Part shown: positions 16,713 to 31,700 of the stretch, piece by piece | How the letters are laid out: each line of letters begins with the position of its first letter | Numbering within the stretch: position 1 is the stretch's first letter | DNA from: JBBQUP01 sp038212305 | Lineage (GTDB): Bacteria; Bacteroidota; Bacteroidia; Bacteroidales; Marinilabiliaceae | Reading direction: 5' to 3' | DNA: 58,103 bases | NCBI GenBank assembly: GCA_038212305.1 | Contig: JBBQUP010000008.1 | Span: 1 to 58,103, forward strand | Program-made: the position numbers and the translations under genes | The notes under the pieces: model-generated | Told to the model about the DNA's origin: nothing | Seen by the model: only the letters and a program-made list of their open reading frames with translations | Databases searched by the model: none

Positions 16713-19700
16713 ATGGAAAAAATATACATTACGAGAGGTTTTCATAAATCAATAAAATGGCTTGCTAGGCTATTACTGGTTGTTGTTTTTACGTTGCAAT
16801 CTGTGGGTGTTAGGGCACAAGTAAGTGCTTGTCAGGGCGGTGTATTAACGATGAAGGCTGTGATGACAGCAATTGGAATGCCAGCAGGTCAGCAAAAAGA
16901 TGGCATTTGGACTAATACTGCCGGTTTAAACTTTTCGAGTTTAACAGACCCTGATGCATTGGTGTCAGGTTTTGTTTCACCTAATGTGTATGTAGTAACA
17001 TGGAAACGAAACAGCGGTCAATCATACAATATAATCATATCTGCAAATGCTAACCCTCTACCTGCCATAACCAGTTTTACTGCCAATACAGTAGCTGGTG
17101 ATTTGCTTTTATGTTCCAAAATAAATGTTGCATTAGCTGTTCTGCCCAATACATTTAATACGTATGAATATTTTGTTTCGGATAAAACAACGGCAATAAA
17201 TACCTCATTGTCGAGTACTGGATCAAATGCTTATAATTTACTAGCTTCGAAATACAATTTACTTGATAAAGTTTTTACTGTTGTAACGGCAGCCAATGGT
17301 TGTAAAGCTACAACTGCATTAAAAACCGTTTCGTCTGTTGATCTTGTGCAAGTTAAAGTGGTGGGTGGTTTATCGGTTTGCACAGGTGCGATTCCTCCAG
17401 CCGACTTGGAGGTTTTGCCTTACAATCAACCTGGAGCAGCGAATTTTGTCTATACATGGACAACGCCCTCAGGGCTAGTTGTTAATCAGCCGACTGTTCC
17501 TATTACTAGTTTTGGCGATTATTCTGTTTCGGTTTCTAATACGTGTGGAGGTGGTGTTCCTTCGCCAACAGTATCTAATACTGTTTCTGTTCGGAACATT
17601 ACCTTGCCCGACGTTACGCTTAACGGAGGTATAACCCCTGTTAATATTTGTGGAACAGCTACCGATGTAACCATGAATACTGTTTTGAGCGCAGCACCCA
17701 CCGTACCTATTGATTATGAATGGCGAAACAGCGGTACGTTTTTAAACTCGGGGGCAGCAATAAGTAATTATACTAATAGTACTCAACCTATTATTGGTAG
17801 CTATCAGGTAACAATTCGCGAACAAAACAATGCCGATTGCTATAGAACCTCCAATATTGTAAATGTTCAAACCAGCTTAATCACAGCAAGTATCTCCCTT
17901 GCCTCCCCGCCTTCAGGATGTTCTGCAACACCCTATACCCCCCAGGTTGCCATTAATGTATCGGGAGGCCAAGGGCCTTGGGATGTTACTATTACCAATA
18001 GTTTGGTCGGCGATGCTTTTGTTTCTGTGCCTCTATCAGGTTCAACTTCTGTTAGTTTACCTGCTATTTCGGCTGCCAACACTTATACCTATACCATAAA
18101 GGAAGTGAAGGATGCCACAGGTTGTGCCATTGATATAACCAATGCCACCGGTTCTGCCGTGATTGTCGTTACAGCTCCAGCAACACCTTATATCTTATCA
18201 ACTGTTGCAAATTTATCGAAATTTTGTTCCCCAACATCAGTCACACTTCGCATGTTAAATGCCGAGGCAGGCGTAACTTATGTTGTTCGCTATAACAATG
18301 GCGCTACCACCGTTGATGGCGAATCAATAACTCCAGGAGTAAATGGCGCATTTATTTTTCCAACGGCCGTTAGTGCGCTTGGAACCTATACTGTTGTCGG
18401 TCGCCGCTCACCATGTTCGGATGCAACCATGGCCGGATCGGTTTCCATTCTGGCTACTCCATCTACATATAATATTGGAGTGGTTCAGGTAGCACCTTTG
18501 TGTAGTGGAAATAATTACAATATCACATTAAGCAATTCCCAAACAGGCGTAACCTATACTTTATTGCGAGGAGCAACCGTTGTTACCTCATTGGCTGGAA
18601 CAACAGGATTGGCATTGACTTTTACTGCTCAAACAACAGCAGGTACTTACATGGTTTCTGCATCCAATGGTACGTGTGCAGCAGTTACTATGACTGGGGC
18701 TGCAACTGTGAATCCCAGCCCCACGGCTTACAATATTACTGGAGGCAATGGTTGCAGTGATTCACCTGTTACCATTGGTATTAGCGATTCCGAAGCAGGT
18801 ATACAATATGATTTGTACTTGAATTCGGGAGGCGGCCCCGGAATTATTGCCACCAATCCTTCAGCACCTGGAGGGCCATTTGTTTTTGGAAGTTACAGTA
18901 CGGTAGGCACCTACACTGTGCGTGCGTTAAACACCATATCGAATTGCACAACGGTTCAAAGTGGATCCATTGTTATTACAGAAATTCCTAACGATGAGGT
19001 TTTTACCAATACTGGTATTTTGTGCGATTTTGCTACAGTTGCTTTAAATAGTTCTCAAATTGGAGTAAGCTATCAATTGCGTCGTAATGGCTTAAATGTA
19101 GGCGTTCCGTTAAATGGGACTGGAGCAGGATTATCATTTGGGAGCCAGAGTATAGCAGGTATTTATACTGTTTATGCAGTTCATGTAGTTTCGGGTTGTA
19201 ATCGCTTATTGTCGAATACGATAGAAGTTCAGGAGTATCCTATTACCTACAATCTGAGTGCCAATAAACTCTCGTTTTGTACCGGAACATCACCCACAGG
19301 TGTTGTGTTGTCACTAAATAATTCCGAAACAGGTGTTTCTTATCAATTTCGTCGCAATGGACTTGCATATGGAGGGTTACAGCCTGGATTGAATGGTAAT
19401 CCTTTAACTTGGAGTAATATACCCGATGGGCTGTATTCAGTAATTGGAAACACCTCAGGGGGATGCAGTTCCGTTATGAGTGGGACGCCATCGATTATTA
19501 TTAATCCGTTACCCAATGCCATCATTTCATTGCAAGGAGCTACCGGAAAATGTCAGGGAGCCCCAGGAACTTTTTTATTAAATGTTGCCTTATCAGGCAC
19601 AGCACCCTATAACTTTACTATCATTGACGATAAAGGCAACTCATGGCCAATCAATGGTTGGGCAACCAATGTTTATACCCAAAATGTTAACCCATTAACG

Positions 19701-22700
19701 ACAACCACCTATTCGGTACAAGTAGTGTCCGATAATACGGGTTGCTCTTCGGTACCATCGGCCACTGCCACAGTAAATATTTTTCCGAATCCCTCCATTA
19801 CTTTTACTGGAACAACGGCCGTTTGTTTAAACTCATCTACAACCATTACTGCAGCCGGTTCTGGAGCCGGTGGGTCGTATATTTGGAGTACGGGCGCAAA
19901 TACAGCCGCTATTACGGTAGCTCCAACTGTTAATACCAATTACAATGTTATTGCCACTACCTCACAAGGTTGTACTAGTAATTCATCGGTTCCAGTAACT
20001 GTTAACCCATTGCCTGTAGTAAGTTTCACAGGTTTTAATGCACCTCCGACTTATTGTACTAATAATCCAGCAGTAACATTAACTGGTGTTGTTAACGGTT
20101 TACCTACCTTAGGTGGAATCTTTATTGGTAATGGAATTACTGGAACACAGTTTACCCCTTCGTTAGCGCCTATTGGACCGAGCAATATCTTTTATTCTTA
20201 TACCGATGGCAATGGCTGTTCCAATACCTCGCCTATTCAAACGGTGTGGGTGAATTCTTTACCTGTAGTTAATATTAATCAATTACCTCAGGATTATTGT
20301 GCCGATCAGGGAGCCGTTACATTAAATGGATCGCCTCAGAGTACCAGTGGGGTATTTCAGATACTCACACCCGGAGCCAGTTGGGCAGATAATTTAAATG
20401 GCACCATGCGATTTACGCCCAGTGGAAGTATTCCTGGGACAGGTTACTCAGTGCGATACACCTTTACCGATGGCAATGGCTGTGTGAATTTTATTGATGA
20501 GGTAGCAACAGTATTAACCGATTACAATAATGGAACTAGTTTTACTGGATTAATACCTCCTTATTGTCAAAATCAAAACGTTAATGTACTGCTCAATGGA
20601 CGTTACAATGGAGCTCCCGTTACAGGAACATTTACTTTTACTGGGCCAGCTGCAGGGTTGGTTAACCATGGTAATGGAACAGCAACATTTAATCCATCGC
20701 TTGCAGGTAATGGAACACACACCATCACTTTTGCCTACACCGATCCGTTGACGGGTTGTGTGGGACGATCTAGTCAAACTATTACTATTGGAACTGCCTT
20801 AACGGTTTCTCCAAATTCAATTTATTGTAAATCAGATGCTTCCTTTTTAATTTCAGGGTTACCTGCTGGAGGGTCAGTTACAATTTATGATCCATTAGCT
20901 CCGGCTACTCCACTTGTATCAGGACCTGACAATACCGTTTTGTTTAATCCTGCCGTATTACCTGCTGGTAATTACCCAATAGAATATACTTTTACTGATG
21001 TGAATGGCTGTCCAAATAGTCGCACATGGAATGTGAATTTGGTGGCATTACCCAACCCTGCTTTCGCAACACCCACAGGATTAACTCAGTTTTGCCGTAG
21101 TAAAACAAATGTTATTTTACTTCCAACACAAGCTGGAGGATTTTTTAGTGGTATAGGTGTTTCAGGTAATGTGTTTAATCCATCGGCGGCGGCGGCAGCC
21201 ATTCCGCTTTTATCGGGTATGGCATCAGTCTCAATTCCTGTGACTTATACAATAAATACAGGAGCCTGTGTGAACTCATCAACCATAAATTTGGTTGTTA
21301 ATAATTTTGATGATATTTGGATTGATAATTTAGCTGCCAATTATTGCGATAATTCGGCCATTATACCCATCCAAGCCAGTAACCTTGGAATTGGAGGAGC
21401 TGTTTATGCTATCACCTCAACAAAAAATGCAATTAATGTTAGTCCAGTTGTGGATAATAATAATGGTACAGCAATATTTAATCCGGCTCTTGTAGGGCCA
21501 GGAATTTATACCGTTACATATCAATTCAATAATACTGCTAATAATGGATGTATTTCCTCCTATAGCAAGGTGGTTCGTGTTTATCCTGCATTAGGAGTAA
21601 ACTTTGGAGGTTTAGCCGATCCGATAAATTATTGTAAAGATGCTCCACCTTTAACCTTAACAGGTAGTTTTGTAGGAACGGGTACTTTTACTGGTGTTGG
21701 AGGTTTTACAGGAACAGGTATTACCGATGTTAATCCAAATGACGGTATTGCCATATTTAATCCTGCTGATCCTTTGGTTACGGTTGGTAATCATGCTATT
21801 ACGTTTACTTATACAGCACCTGTAGCTCAAGGAAGTTGTGTGTCGGCGCGCACAAAAACCATATCTATACTCGAAAGTCCTACCAAATATAATATTACAC
21901 CAACCATCTTGGTTCCTCATGCCGGTCATTATTGCGAAGGAGCGGCTGGGGTAGTTTTGGGAGTTGACAATACTCAGAACGGAGTTACGTATGAGTTATT
22001 GCAAAATGGCAATGCGGTTGCAGTTCAAACTAAATTAGCTACTGGTATCCCACTTACATTTAATACAAGTGTTACATCTGTTGGTAATTACACGGTACGT
22101 GCAAAAAATGTCAATGGTTGTACTTCCATCATGACTAATAGTGTAGATGTATCCATTAATAAAATGGCACCGGTTGTTGTGGCGCAAAATGCCTCTTGTA
22201 ATGGTGCAGATGATGGGAAGATTACGGTTACAGCTTCGGGAGGATCGCTTCCTTATGTTTACTCCATCGATGCGGGAGCAACGTGGAGTCTGTCGAATGT
22301 ATTCCCCGGATTGGCGGCACCAGCCAATTATCCTGTTACCGTAAAAGACGATTTGGGTTGTACCATTACTGCGCCAATAGCTACACCTATTACAGAACCG
22401 ACTATCGCTTTGAATGTTAGTTTGGTGGGCACAACAATTCCGGCTGGGTGTGTTCCTTGTACTGCGGGGGTTGATTGTGAAGGATCAGCTTTAATTAATA
22501 TAACTGGTGGTACTCCGTTTGCTATTCCTCTTACTTATCCCGATGGGTATAAAATAGAGTGGAAAAATGGGGCAGTAACTTTTGCAACAACTAAGATGGT
22601 TATGGGTTTAGCTCCAGGTGCTTATACTGTTGAGGTAACCGATAAAAATGGTTGTTATGTCAGTTTGCCGGTTGTTATTGGAACTTTACCTGCATTAACG

Positions 22701-25700
22701 TTGGTGAAAAATCCGGGACAAGTTGATAATGTTTGTTTTAGTGGAACAACAGGTTCGTTCTCAGTTTCTGCAACTGGCGGCTCAACAGTTTTTCAGTTTT
22801 CGAAGGACGATGGAGCTAACTTTTTCGATTCAGTTGGAAATACCTATTCATTTACAAGTTTACCTGCCGGTACTTATAAGGTTTGGGTGCGCGATAAAGC
22901 ACATCCTCGATGCAAGCTAAAATTGGCTAGCGATGTGGTAATAACCGAGCCACCTCAAATGATAATGACATTGGCAAATAAACAAGATGTGACTTGTTTT
23001 GGAGTATCCAATGGTAGTTTTGATGTCACGACCGCTGGCGGATTAAGTGGACAGTACGACTATTCGAATAATGGTGGAACAACTTGGGAGGTGTCAGGAT
23101 CATATTCGGGATTAACTGCTGCCACCTATAATGTACGAGTGCGTGATCGGATCAATCCAACTTGTATTTCAACTTCATTAGCACCTATAGTTATAACGCA
23201 ACCCGCTCAAATAAATGTAGCTGCTTCGGTGGTCCAACAGGTAAGTTGTTTTGGTGGAAATAATGGATCGGTCACAGCTATTCCATCCGGAGGGAATACA
23301 CCTTACGGGTATGTTTGGGTAAATACGGCTGCACCGCTTGTACCTATTTCTACCAACCAATCAGCAGTTGGATTAATAGCTGGTAGCTATCGCGTTACAG
23401 CAACTGATGCAAAATTGTGCGCCGTAACTAGCAATGTGGTGACAATTACTCAACCTTCTGTAGCTTTAAATTTCTCAGTCACACAAATAAAAGATATTGC
23501 TTGTCCATGCGGAGTTGCGCCTGCATATTGTGAAGGAAGTGCAACTATTCAAATTAATGGCGGTTCGCCAGGTTATACCATTTTATGGTCGAGTGGAGGA
23601 ACAGGTTTGACTGAAAATACGCTTGGAGCTGGCAATTATTCAGTCACTGTCACCGACTCGAAAGGATGTGTTGTTACTCAGCCTTTTACCATTGGACAGT
23701 TAGCACCGTTAAATTTGGTTGAAGACATGGCAGGCCATGTGAATGTACTGTGTAATGGTTCATCAACTGGAGCATTTAGAATAACAGCCAGTGGAGGTTC
23801 GGGTGATGCATTGGTGGGTTATCAGTACTCTTTAGATAATCTTGTATGGACTGCTGCAACTTCAGGTACTTATACCTTTACCAATAAAATAGCTAGTAAC
23901 TATACAGTTTATGTGCGTGATGCATTAAATACTCGCTGCTCCTATGCTATGTTAGCACAGGCAGTTATTACTCAGCCAGCAGCATTGGGATTAACTGAAA
24001 TAACTGCATCTCGAAAAAGTCCTGATTGCTTTGGCACTTTAAATGGCGAGATATTGGTTTCTGCTACAGGTGGTTCTTCATCCTATCAGTATTCCAGAAA
24101 TGGTGGTGCATGGGTTGCTACTCCTTTATTTACTGGTTTAGCAAGTGGTGGTCATTTGATTCGAGTACGTGATGCATTATCAACCAGCTGTGTTTATTCA
24201 GGTTTGGCATCAATTCCATTAACTGCGCCTGTTCAACTTAATTTATCTGTTTCTGTCAATACTCCACCAACCTGCTTTGGGTCAGCTATGGGCTCTGTTA
24301 CTTTATTAGCATCAGGTGGAACTAGTACTTACAACTATTCACGCGATGGAGGAGGAACTTGGCAAGCCTCCAAAGTTTTTAGTGGCTTAATTGCAGGCGT
24401 TTACAGTTTTAGTGTTAGGGATGTGGGTGTTACCAGTTCTTGTCAACGCCTCAATGTTGTTTCGGCAACCATAACGCAACCAGCTGATTTTTCTATCTCA
24501 GAAAATGTGGCTTTACATAAAAATGTGTCATGTATTAGTGGTGCCGATGGTAGTTTTACTGTTTCGCAATTGCCAGTTGGTGCTAATTTAAGTTTTAGTA
24601 TTAATGGAGGAACAACTTGGTTGCCAGCTACATTTAGTGGCTTGACAGCAGGAACGTATCAAGTATCTGTCAAGAATAATACAACAAACTGTGAAAAACT
24701 CAATCAGTTTTCGGTATCAATCACCGAGCCTGCTGCATTGTTACAAATAGCATCTAATACCATCACGCCGGTTACTTGTCCTGGCGGCACTGATGGCGCA
24801 GTTTTGATAACTGTATTTGGTGGAACTTTACCTTATAATTATACTTGGACAAATACAGCAAGCAACAATCCGGTTGGTGGAAATAACGATAATCCGGTTG
24901 GATTAAGTGGTGGAACTTATCGCGTTTTAGTTAAAGATGCAACTGGTATTTGCAGTGCAACAGCCGATTATGTTGTATCAACCCCATCTGTTTGGAGTGT
25001 CACGGCAGCACATACTAATGTGAGTGTGGTAGGCGGAAGCGATGGAACGGCTACTTTATCAGCCATTGCTGGAGGAACGCCACCTTACGTTATTACTTGG
25101 GCCGATGGAGCAGGTGCATTTACTGGAATTACTGCACGCACTTCATTAAGTGTCGGAACTTACACTTATACCATTACCGACTCGAAATTGTGTTCTACCT
25201 CTGGCAGTATCATTATAAGCGAAGGCACAGCGTTAAGCATGAATGCTAATGTTTCTCTTGTTGATGTGATTAAGTGTTTTGGCGAATCCACTGGGGCAAT
25301 TAGTATTAGTACAGCCAATGGTGTGCTTAATTACAAATTAGATTGGAATGCTGTACTGTATGATGGGACGATTCTTGCTAATACGACAGTTGCAAATATT
25401 CCAACCGTGTATAATTTAAGTACCCGTAAAGCAGGTACTTACAATATTACTGTTACCGATAACAATGGTACAGGAGCTTCTATTACACGATCTGTAGTAA
25501 TTACTCAACCTGCCCAGCCTATTGTGTTAACTGCTTTATCTACTGATGTGCAGTGCAATGGTGGTAATAATGGATCAATTACATTTAGTGCTACTGGTGG
25601 AACAGTTGGTGCAGGTGGGTATAAATTAGATTTAATTCCTGGTTATACTGGTAATACGGGATTATCATTCAGTATAAATACATTAAGTGTTGGGGGTTAT

Positions 25701-28700
25701 ACTGCTTGGGTGACTGATGACAATGGCTGTACTAAAAATCAAGTGATTAATATTGCTCAGCCTGCTGTTTTAAGCGTTGCGGTTTCTTCAACCCCTGTCA
25801 CTTGTAATGGTGGTGCCGATGGTTCGTTAACTGCTGTTGTATCTGGTCGAGGTTTAGGTAATGGATATAACTACGATTGGGAACAGTTTGTGGGTGCAGT
25901 ATGGGTAAGTTATTTGCCCAATACAACACCAACTATCTCAGGATTGAGTGCTGGAACCTATCGGGTTATCGCAACATCAGCAAGCGATGGTTGTACCGTA
26001 ACTTCTGCTGCTAAAGTGGTTACTCAGCCTGTTGCAATTGCTGTTTTAACCACACTAACTCATATCACCCAATGCAATGGCGATAATAGTGGTGCTATAT
26101 ACGTTGAGGTTTCGGGCGGTATGCAACCTTACAACATTGATTATGGTGATGCGAGTAATATAAAAACTGGTGCTGGACCTTGGAATATTACTAATTTATT
26201 AGCTGGTAATTATAATTTAATAATTACAGACGTAAAAGGTTGTACCATAAACAAATTAGTACAGCTTAATGAGCCGACACCATTTTTAATGACTGTGCCT
26301 AATCACAGCATTTCGTGCAGCGGCGTTGATGATGGCGTTTTAAACTTCACCCTTCAAGGTGGAAATGTGAGTGGAGGAAATCATCAGTATTATATGGTTT
26401 TGAGTAATTCAGCCGGGTATAACAATACACAAACGGTTAATGTGGCATCGGGTTTAACTTATGCTGCAAATTATACCAACTTACCAGAGGGTGACTATAC
26501 TTTAACTGTGCGCGATAATTACGCCACTCCAACTTATTGCGAACACACCTATTCGTTTGAATTAAAGCACATTGTTATTACAGGAACTATTGGCAATACA
26601 ACCTGTTCGGGTGTAAATAGTGGTTCAATCACACCTGTAAATATTGCTGGTACTTCGGGTAATTACACTTATGTGTGGAGTACTTTAGATGGCAGTGGTT
26701 TAAATGGATCTACCTTAACTCAAGGTGGTTTATCGGCTGGAACTTATAAATTGACAGTTACTGATGTTACCCGAATTTGTAATGTTGGCAAAGATTTTAT
26801 TGTTACCAATAGTTTTAACCCAACCATTGATGCAACAGTTAAGAATGTGACTTGCGCAGGTGGTAAAGATGGAGCGATTACCAATGTTGTTCTCACAGGT
26901 ATTACAACTCCAGTTGATTATTCATGGAGTGGCCCTTCGATTGTGCCTGCAACTATGGCTGCAAATCAGCAAACTAATTTGGCTGGTGGAACTTATAATT
27001 TAGTTATTACCGATTCGATAGGATGTAGTAAAGCAAAATCGTTTGATGTTATAGAGCCACCACTAATTACTTATAGTATCTCGACTGTTAATGAGTTGTG
27101 CAAACCTTATTTGCGTGGTATTAATTTAACAGGTTTATCTGGAGGAACAGTGCCTTTGCTTAATTATAGCTTTAACTGGAGTGGGCCAGGTAGTACAAGT
27201 TTATCAACCCAAAATTTAACCGGACTAACTGTTGGCGGTACTTATACCGTGGTTGTCCGTGATGAGGACAATTGTGCCGTTTCGAAATCAATAACATTGG
27301 CCAAAGAGTTGATTTTAACTGAAACGGTTAGTCAATTGGCTTGTAACGGGGCAATCAACGGAGCCATCTCAATAGCACAAACAGGGGGAGTTGGTCCATT
27401 TACGTATGCATGGACAAAAAATGGATTGCCTTATGCAATTACTAAAGATTTAAGTAATTTATCGGTTGGTAATTATCATTTAATAGTTACCGATTTAGGT
27501 GAGTTATTTGCTGGGGTACCTTGCATTCGCGAAAGGACAGTGCTTATAACTCAACCTTCACCAATTATTATATCTGCCTCCTTAACTCATTTAGCGTGCA
27601 ATGGTGGGGGTAACGGAAAAATTGTATTAACCGCCATAGGTGGAACAGGCAATTATTCTTATGCATGGTCGTCGGGCAATGGAACAGGTTTTGTTGCCAC
27701 TGCCAAAGATCAAAGCGGCTTATCGGGAGGTACCTATAGCGTTGTTGTGAAGGACGATAATAATTGTATTGCTACCACATCATTTACCATGATTGAGCCA
27801 TTGGCATTGGCCTTTGATTTAGATACCACTCAAACAGCTTGCAATGGCACAGGTGGGCAAATTCAAATAATTAATCAAGCCGGAGGTTCTGGAAGCTTTA
27901 GTTATACTTGGGGTGGGCCTGGCATTTTGCCAGCACATCAAAATGCAACCAACGTAACAGGGTTAATATCTGGTAATTATACGATTACTATGACTGATTT
28001 AGCTTCAGGCGGTCAAAGTTGTTCGTTAACCAAAATTACTTCCTTAATTGCTAAGCTTAATGTAACAGCAGTTCCAAAAGCTCAAACCTGTGGTAATATA
28101 CCCGATGGAAACATCGAAGTGACTGTTACAGGTGGAATTGCTCCTTTTACCTACGATTGGACAACTACCAATGGTGGCGGTTTAACGCTTGGCGTGGAAG
28201 ATCAGTACAATATTTCTAGCGGCGATTATCATTTAAAAGTTACTGATAATCGATCCTGTGTGTTTGATATAGATTTGACTGTTGGTCGCCAATCGGTTAT
28301 TCAAATAACCGATATCATTACGCCAGTTCTTTGCTTTGGTAACAATACGGGTGCTATAAATATAACTGTGTCAGGAGGTACTGGGTCTTATACTTATTCA
28401 TGGACAGGTACGGGTGTAACGCTAAATACCGAAGATCAAGCTGGCAGAGCAGCGGGATCATATACCTTAGTGGTGGTTGATGATGCTACCGGTTGTCAGG
28501 AAACACGCACATATATTGTTCCAGGACCGATGAACGAAATATCTGTTACTTCAATTACAGTAACTCCTATTTTGTGTAAGGATGAGTTTACAGGAGGTAT
28601 AACAATTGCCGTAACAGGTGGAACTCCTTTTAATGCAGGAGGAGCACCATTTTATAATTACAGTTGGACGGGGCCAATGGGCAGTTTGCCCGATTCTCCG

Positions 28701-31700
28701 GTTTTAACAAAATTAAGAGCAGGCGATTATCGAGTAACTATTACCGATGCCAATGGTTGTCAGAAATTAAGCAATGTCATAAATGTACCTGAACCTTTAC
28801 TCAAACTTAACGCATCTGTTTTAACTATTACTGATGTAACCGCCTTTGGTGGTGCTGATGGTGAAATAGAAATTAATGTAATTGGTGGTACAGGGGCCTA
28901 TATTATTGTGTGGAGTGGTGTGAATACTTTGGGAAATCCTATTGCAGGGTTAGCACCAAATATCACTCATCCTGTTAATTTAGTTGCTGGTACTTATCAA
29001 GCTATTGTAACTGATTTAAATGGTTGCTCTGTAATCTTATCAAACATAATTGTTCGGCAACCAGGCGGGGCGCTTGTTTTAACTGTGAATAGCACCAATA
29101 TTGTACCCTGTAATGGCGATAGCAATGGAACTATTAGGGTTGATGTAACTGGTGGGGTGCTACCATACACTATTGAGTGGTTTAATTCATCAGGTTTATT
29201 GGGGTCGGTGTCAGCCAATAGTAAAACCATAAACAATCTAACTATTGGTCAGTATTTAATTAAGGTGACTGATGCCAATACTATTGTAAAAACGCAGTTA
29301 GTCAATATAATACAGCCAATTACGTTAGGATTGTCAGCAACTGCCACCCAAAATGTAAACTGTTACGCAGAATCAACGGGTTCTATTCGAGCTTCCATTG
29401 TTGGAGGTAGTCCTTTGGCTGGTAATTATAAACTGGAGGTGTTAGGGCCAGGTGGATATTATGATGTTCGAGTAAATGCCACTGCCTCTACCAATTACGA
29501 TTATACGAATTTAATTAGTGGCGATTATACCATTCGGGTAACTGATGATGGAAACGGTGATGGCGTATTCGATTTAACCAACGACTGTTCTAAAACCCAA
29601 ACAGTAACCATTACTCAACCCAAAGCCAGCGTGGTTTTGAGCGATAACGAGATCATTTGCATTGGAATAGAGCAAGCCGAGCATAAGATACTGGTGAGCA
29701 ATTGGCTGAGCATTGCAGCCAATCCACTTCAGGTTACGCTACAGCATCGTGATAGTAATGGTAGTTTCTTAAAAGATAGCATCATATCTGTGAATTCATC
29801 ACCATATATATATAGGCACAATCCTATTGTATCGGAAATAGTTACCATTACCGCTGTCAAAAATGCAGCTGGTACTTGTAACAAAGGGGTGTTTAGCGGA
29901 ACGGTTACGGTTAATGTAAAACCATTGCCAACAGCTACCATTCGAGGGAATTCAGATATTTGTTTGGGTGAGACAACCACCATGTACGTCGATTTAACAG
30001 GTTCGGCTCCTTGGAGTTTTGTTTATACCGATGGTATAACAAATTTTCCGGTTACCACATCAACAACTCCATATGAAATTTCTTATACGCCTGTGGTTAT
30101 AGGAACATCAACTTTTACTGTTTTATCGGTAAGCGATAAAAATACATGTGCTAACACTGGGGTTGGAAGTGCCGTTATTAAGGTTAATCCATTGCCTGGC
30201 GCAACGTTGAGTGGAAATGCAGATATTTGTAAAGGTAGCTCAACCAATTTAACTTTTACCATTACTACAGGATCAGCACCTTGGATGGTTACTTATACCG
30301 AAAAAGGAGTTACAAAAGCTCAGCAAGTATTGGTTTCACCTTATGTTATGACTGTTGCTCCCATCGATACAACTGCTTATAAGTTGGTGAGTGTGAGTGA
30401 TGCCAATGGGTGTGATCAAACAGCCGTGGGATCTATACTTGTTACTGTTCGACCACTTCCCGAAAATCCTATAGCAATAGCTGGCATTGGAGTGGTTTGT
30501 CAAGGACAAAAAACAGTTGTTTACAATGTACCATCTGTTAAATATGCTGTTACATATATTTGGGATATTCCTGTTGCAAATGGATTTACATTGGTTAGTG
30601 GAGCAGGATCGGATAGTATAACTGTCGATATTGCTGATAATGCCACTGCCGGTACAATTAGGGTTCATGCTGAAAATGGATGTGGTTCAAGCACTATTGT
30701 TGAACGACTGATTAATGTAAATCCATTGCCAAATGCAAGTGGAAATGTTTCAGGACCTACATCAAGTTGTCAAGGGTCTAAAGGATTAGTATATACTGTT
30801 TCATCTATATTAAATGCCTCGACCTACAATTGGTTAGTCCCAGCTGGTTACAATATTGTTTCGGGTAATGGCTCTGCTTCCATTATTGTTGATTTAGATC
30901 CATTTGTGGATGTAATGAGTGGTGTGGTTACAGTATATGGTGTGAATGCGTGTGGCGATGGCGTCGCTTCGCTTCCTTACCCTGTGATTATTACATCTAT
31001 GCCAACAGCCAATGCTGGTTACGACGAGCATGTTTGTAGCTCAATTTATACACTTAAAGCAACACCCGTAGGTGCAGGATTTACAGGTACATGGAAAATA
31101 TTAAGTGGTTCGGGAGTTATGGCAATTGCCAACATAAACAATGAAGCTGCCCCAATAACCAATTTATCGCAAGGCGAAAATAAGTTTGAATGGAGTGTAG
31201 TTACGGGCGCAGGCTGCGAAGTAAAAGATACTGTTTCGATATTTAACGATATTTTAACCGTTAATGCTTCGGCTGGTAGCAATACCGTTTGCAATGACTC
31301 TACTACTATAGCTGGTACAAATCCTCCTAGCGGCGTTACCGGTTTATGGACATTTGATTTAGGTAACGGAAGTATTGGTTCTGCATCATCTGCTAGTTCA
31401 GCAGTTACTGGTTTAGCACCGGATGTTAATACCTTGCGATGGACATTAACTAAAAATGGCTGCCTAAGCTTTGCAACGGTTCAAATAACTAACAATGAGC
31501 CAAGTGCTGCTGTTATTCAAACTTTAAATCCTACGGCAGTCTGTGGAACTACTGTTACACTGATTGCTACCGCACCATTGCAAGGAATAGGTTTATGGAC
31601 TCGCGTTTCGGGTTCTGCAACCATTGTTTCGCCAAACAGCGCAATAACAAATGTAACTGGATTAAGTAAAGGCAATAACAAATTTGCTTGGACGGTAAGT

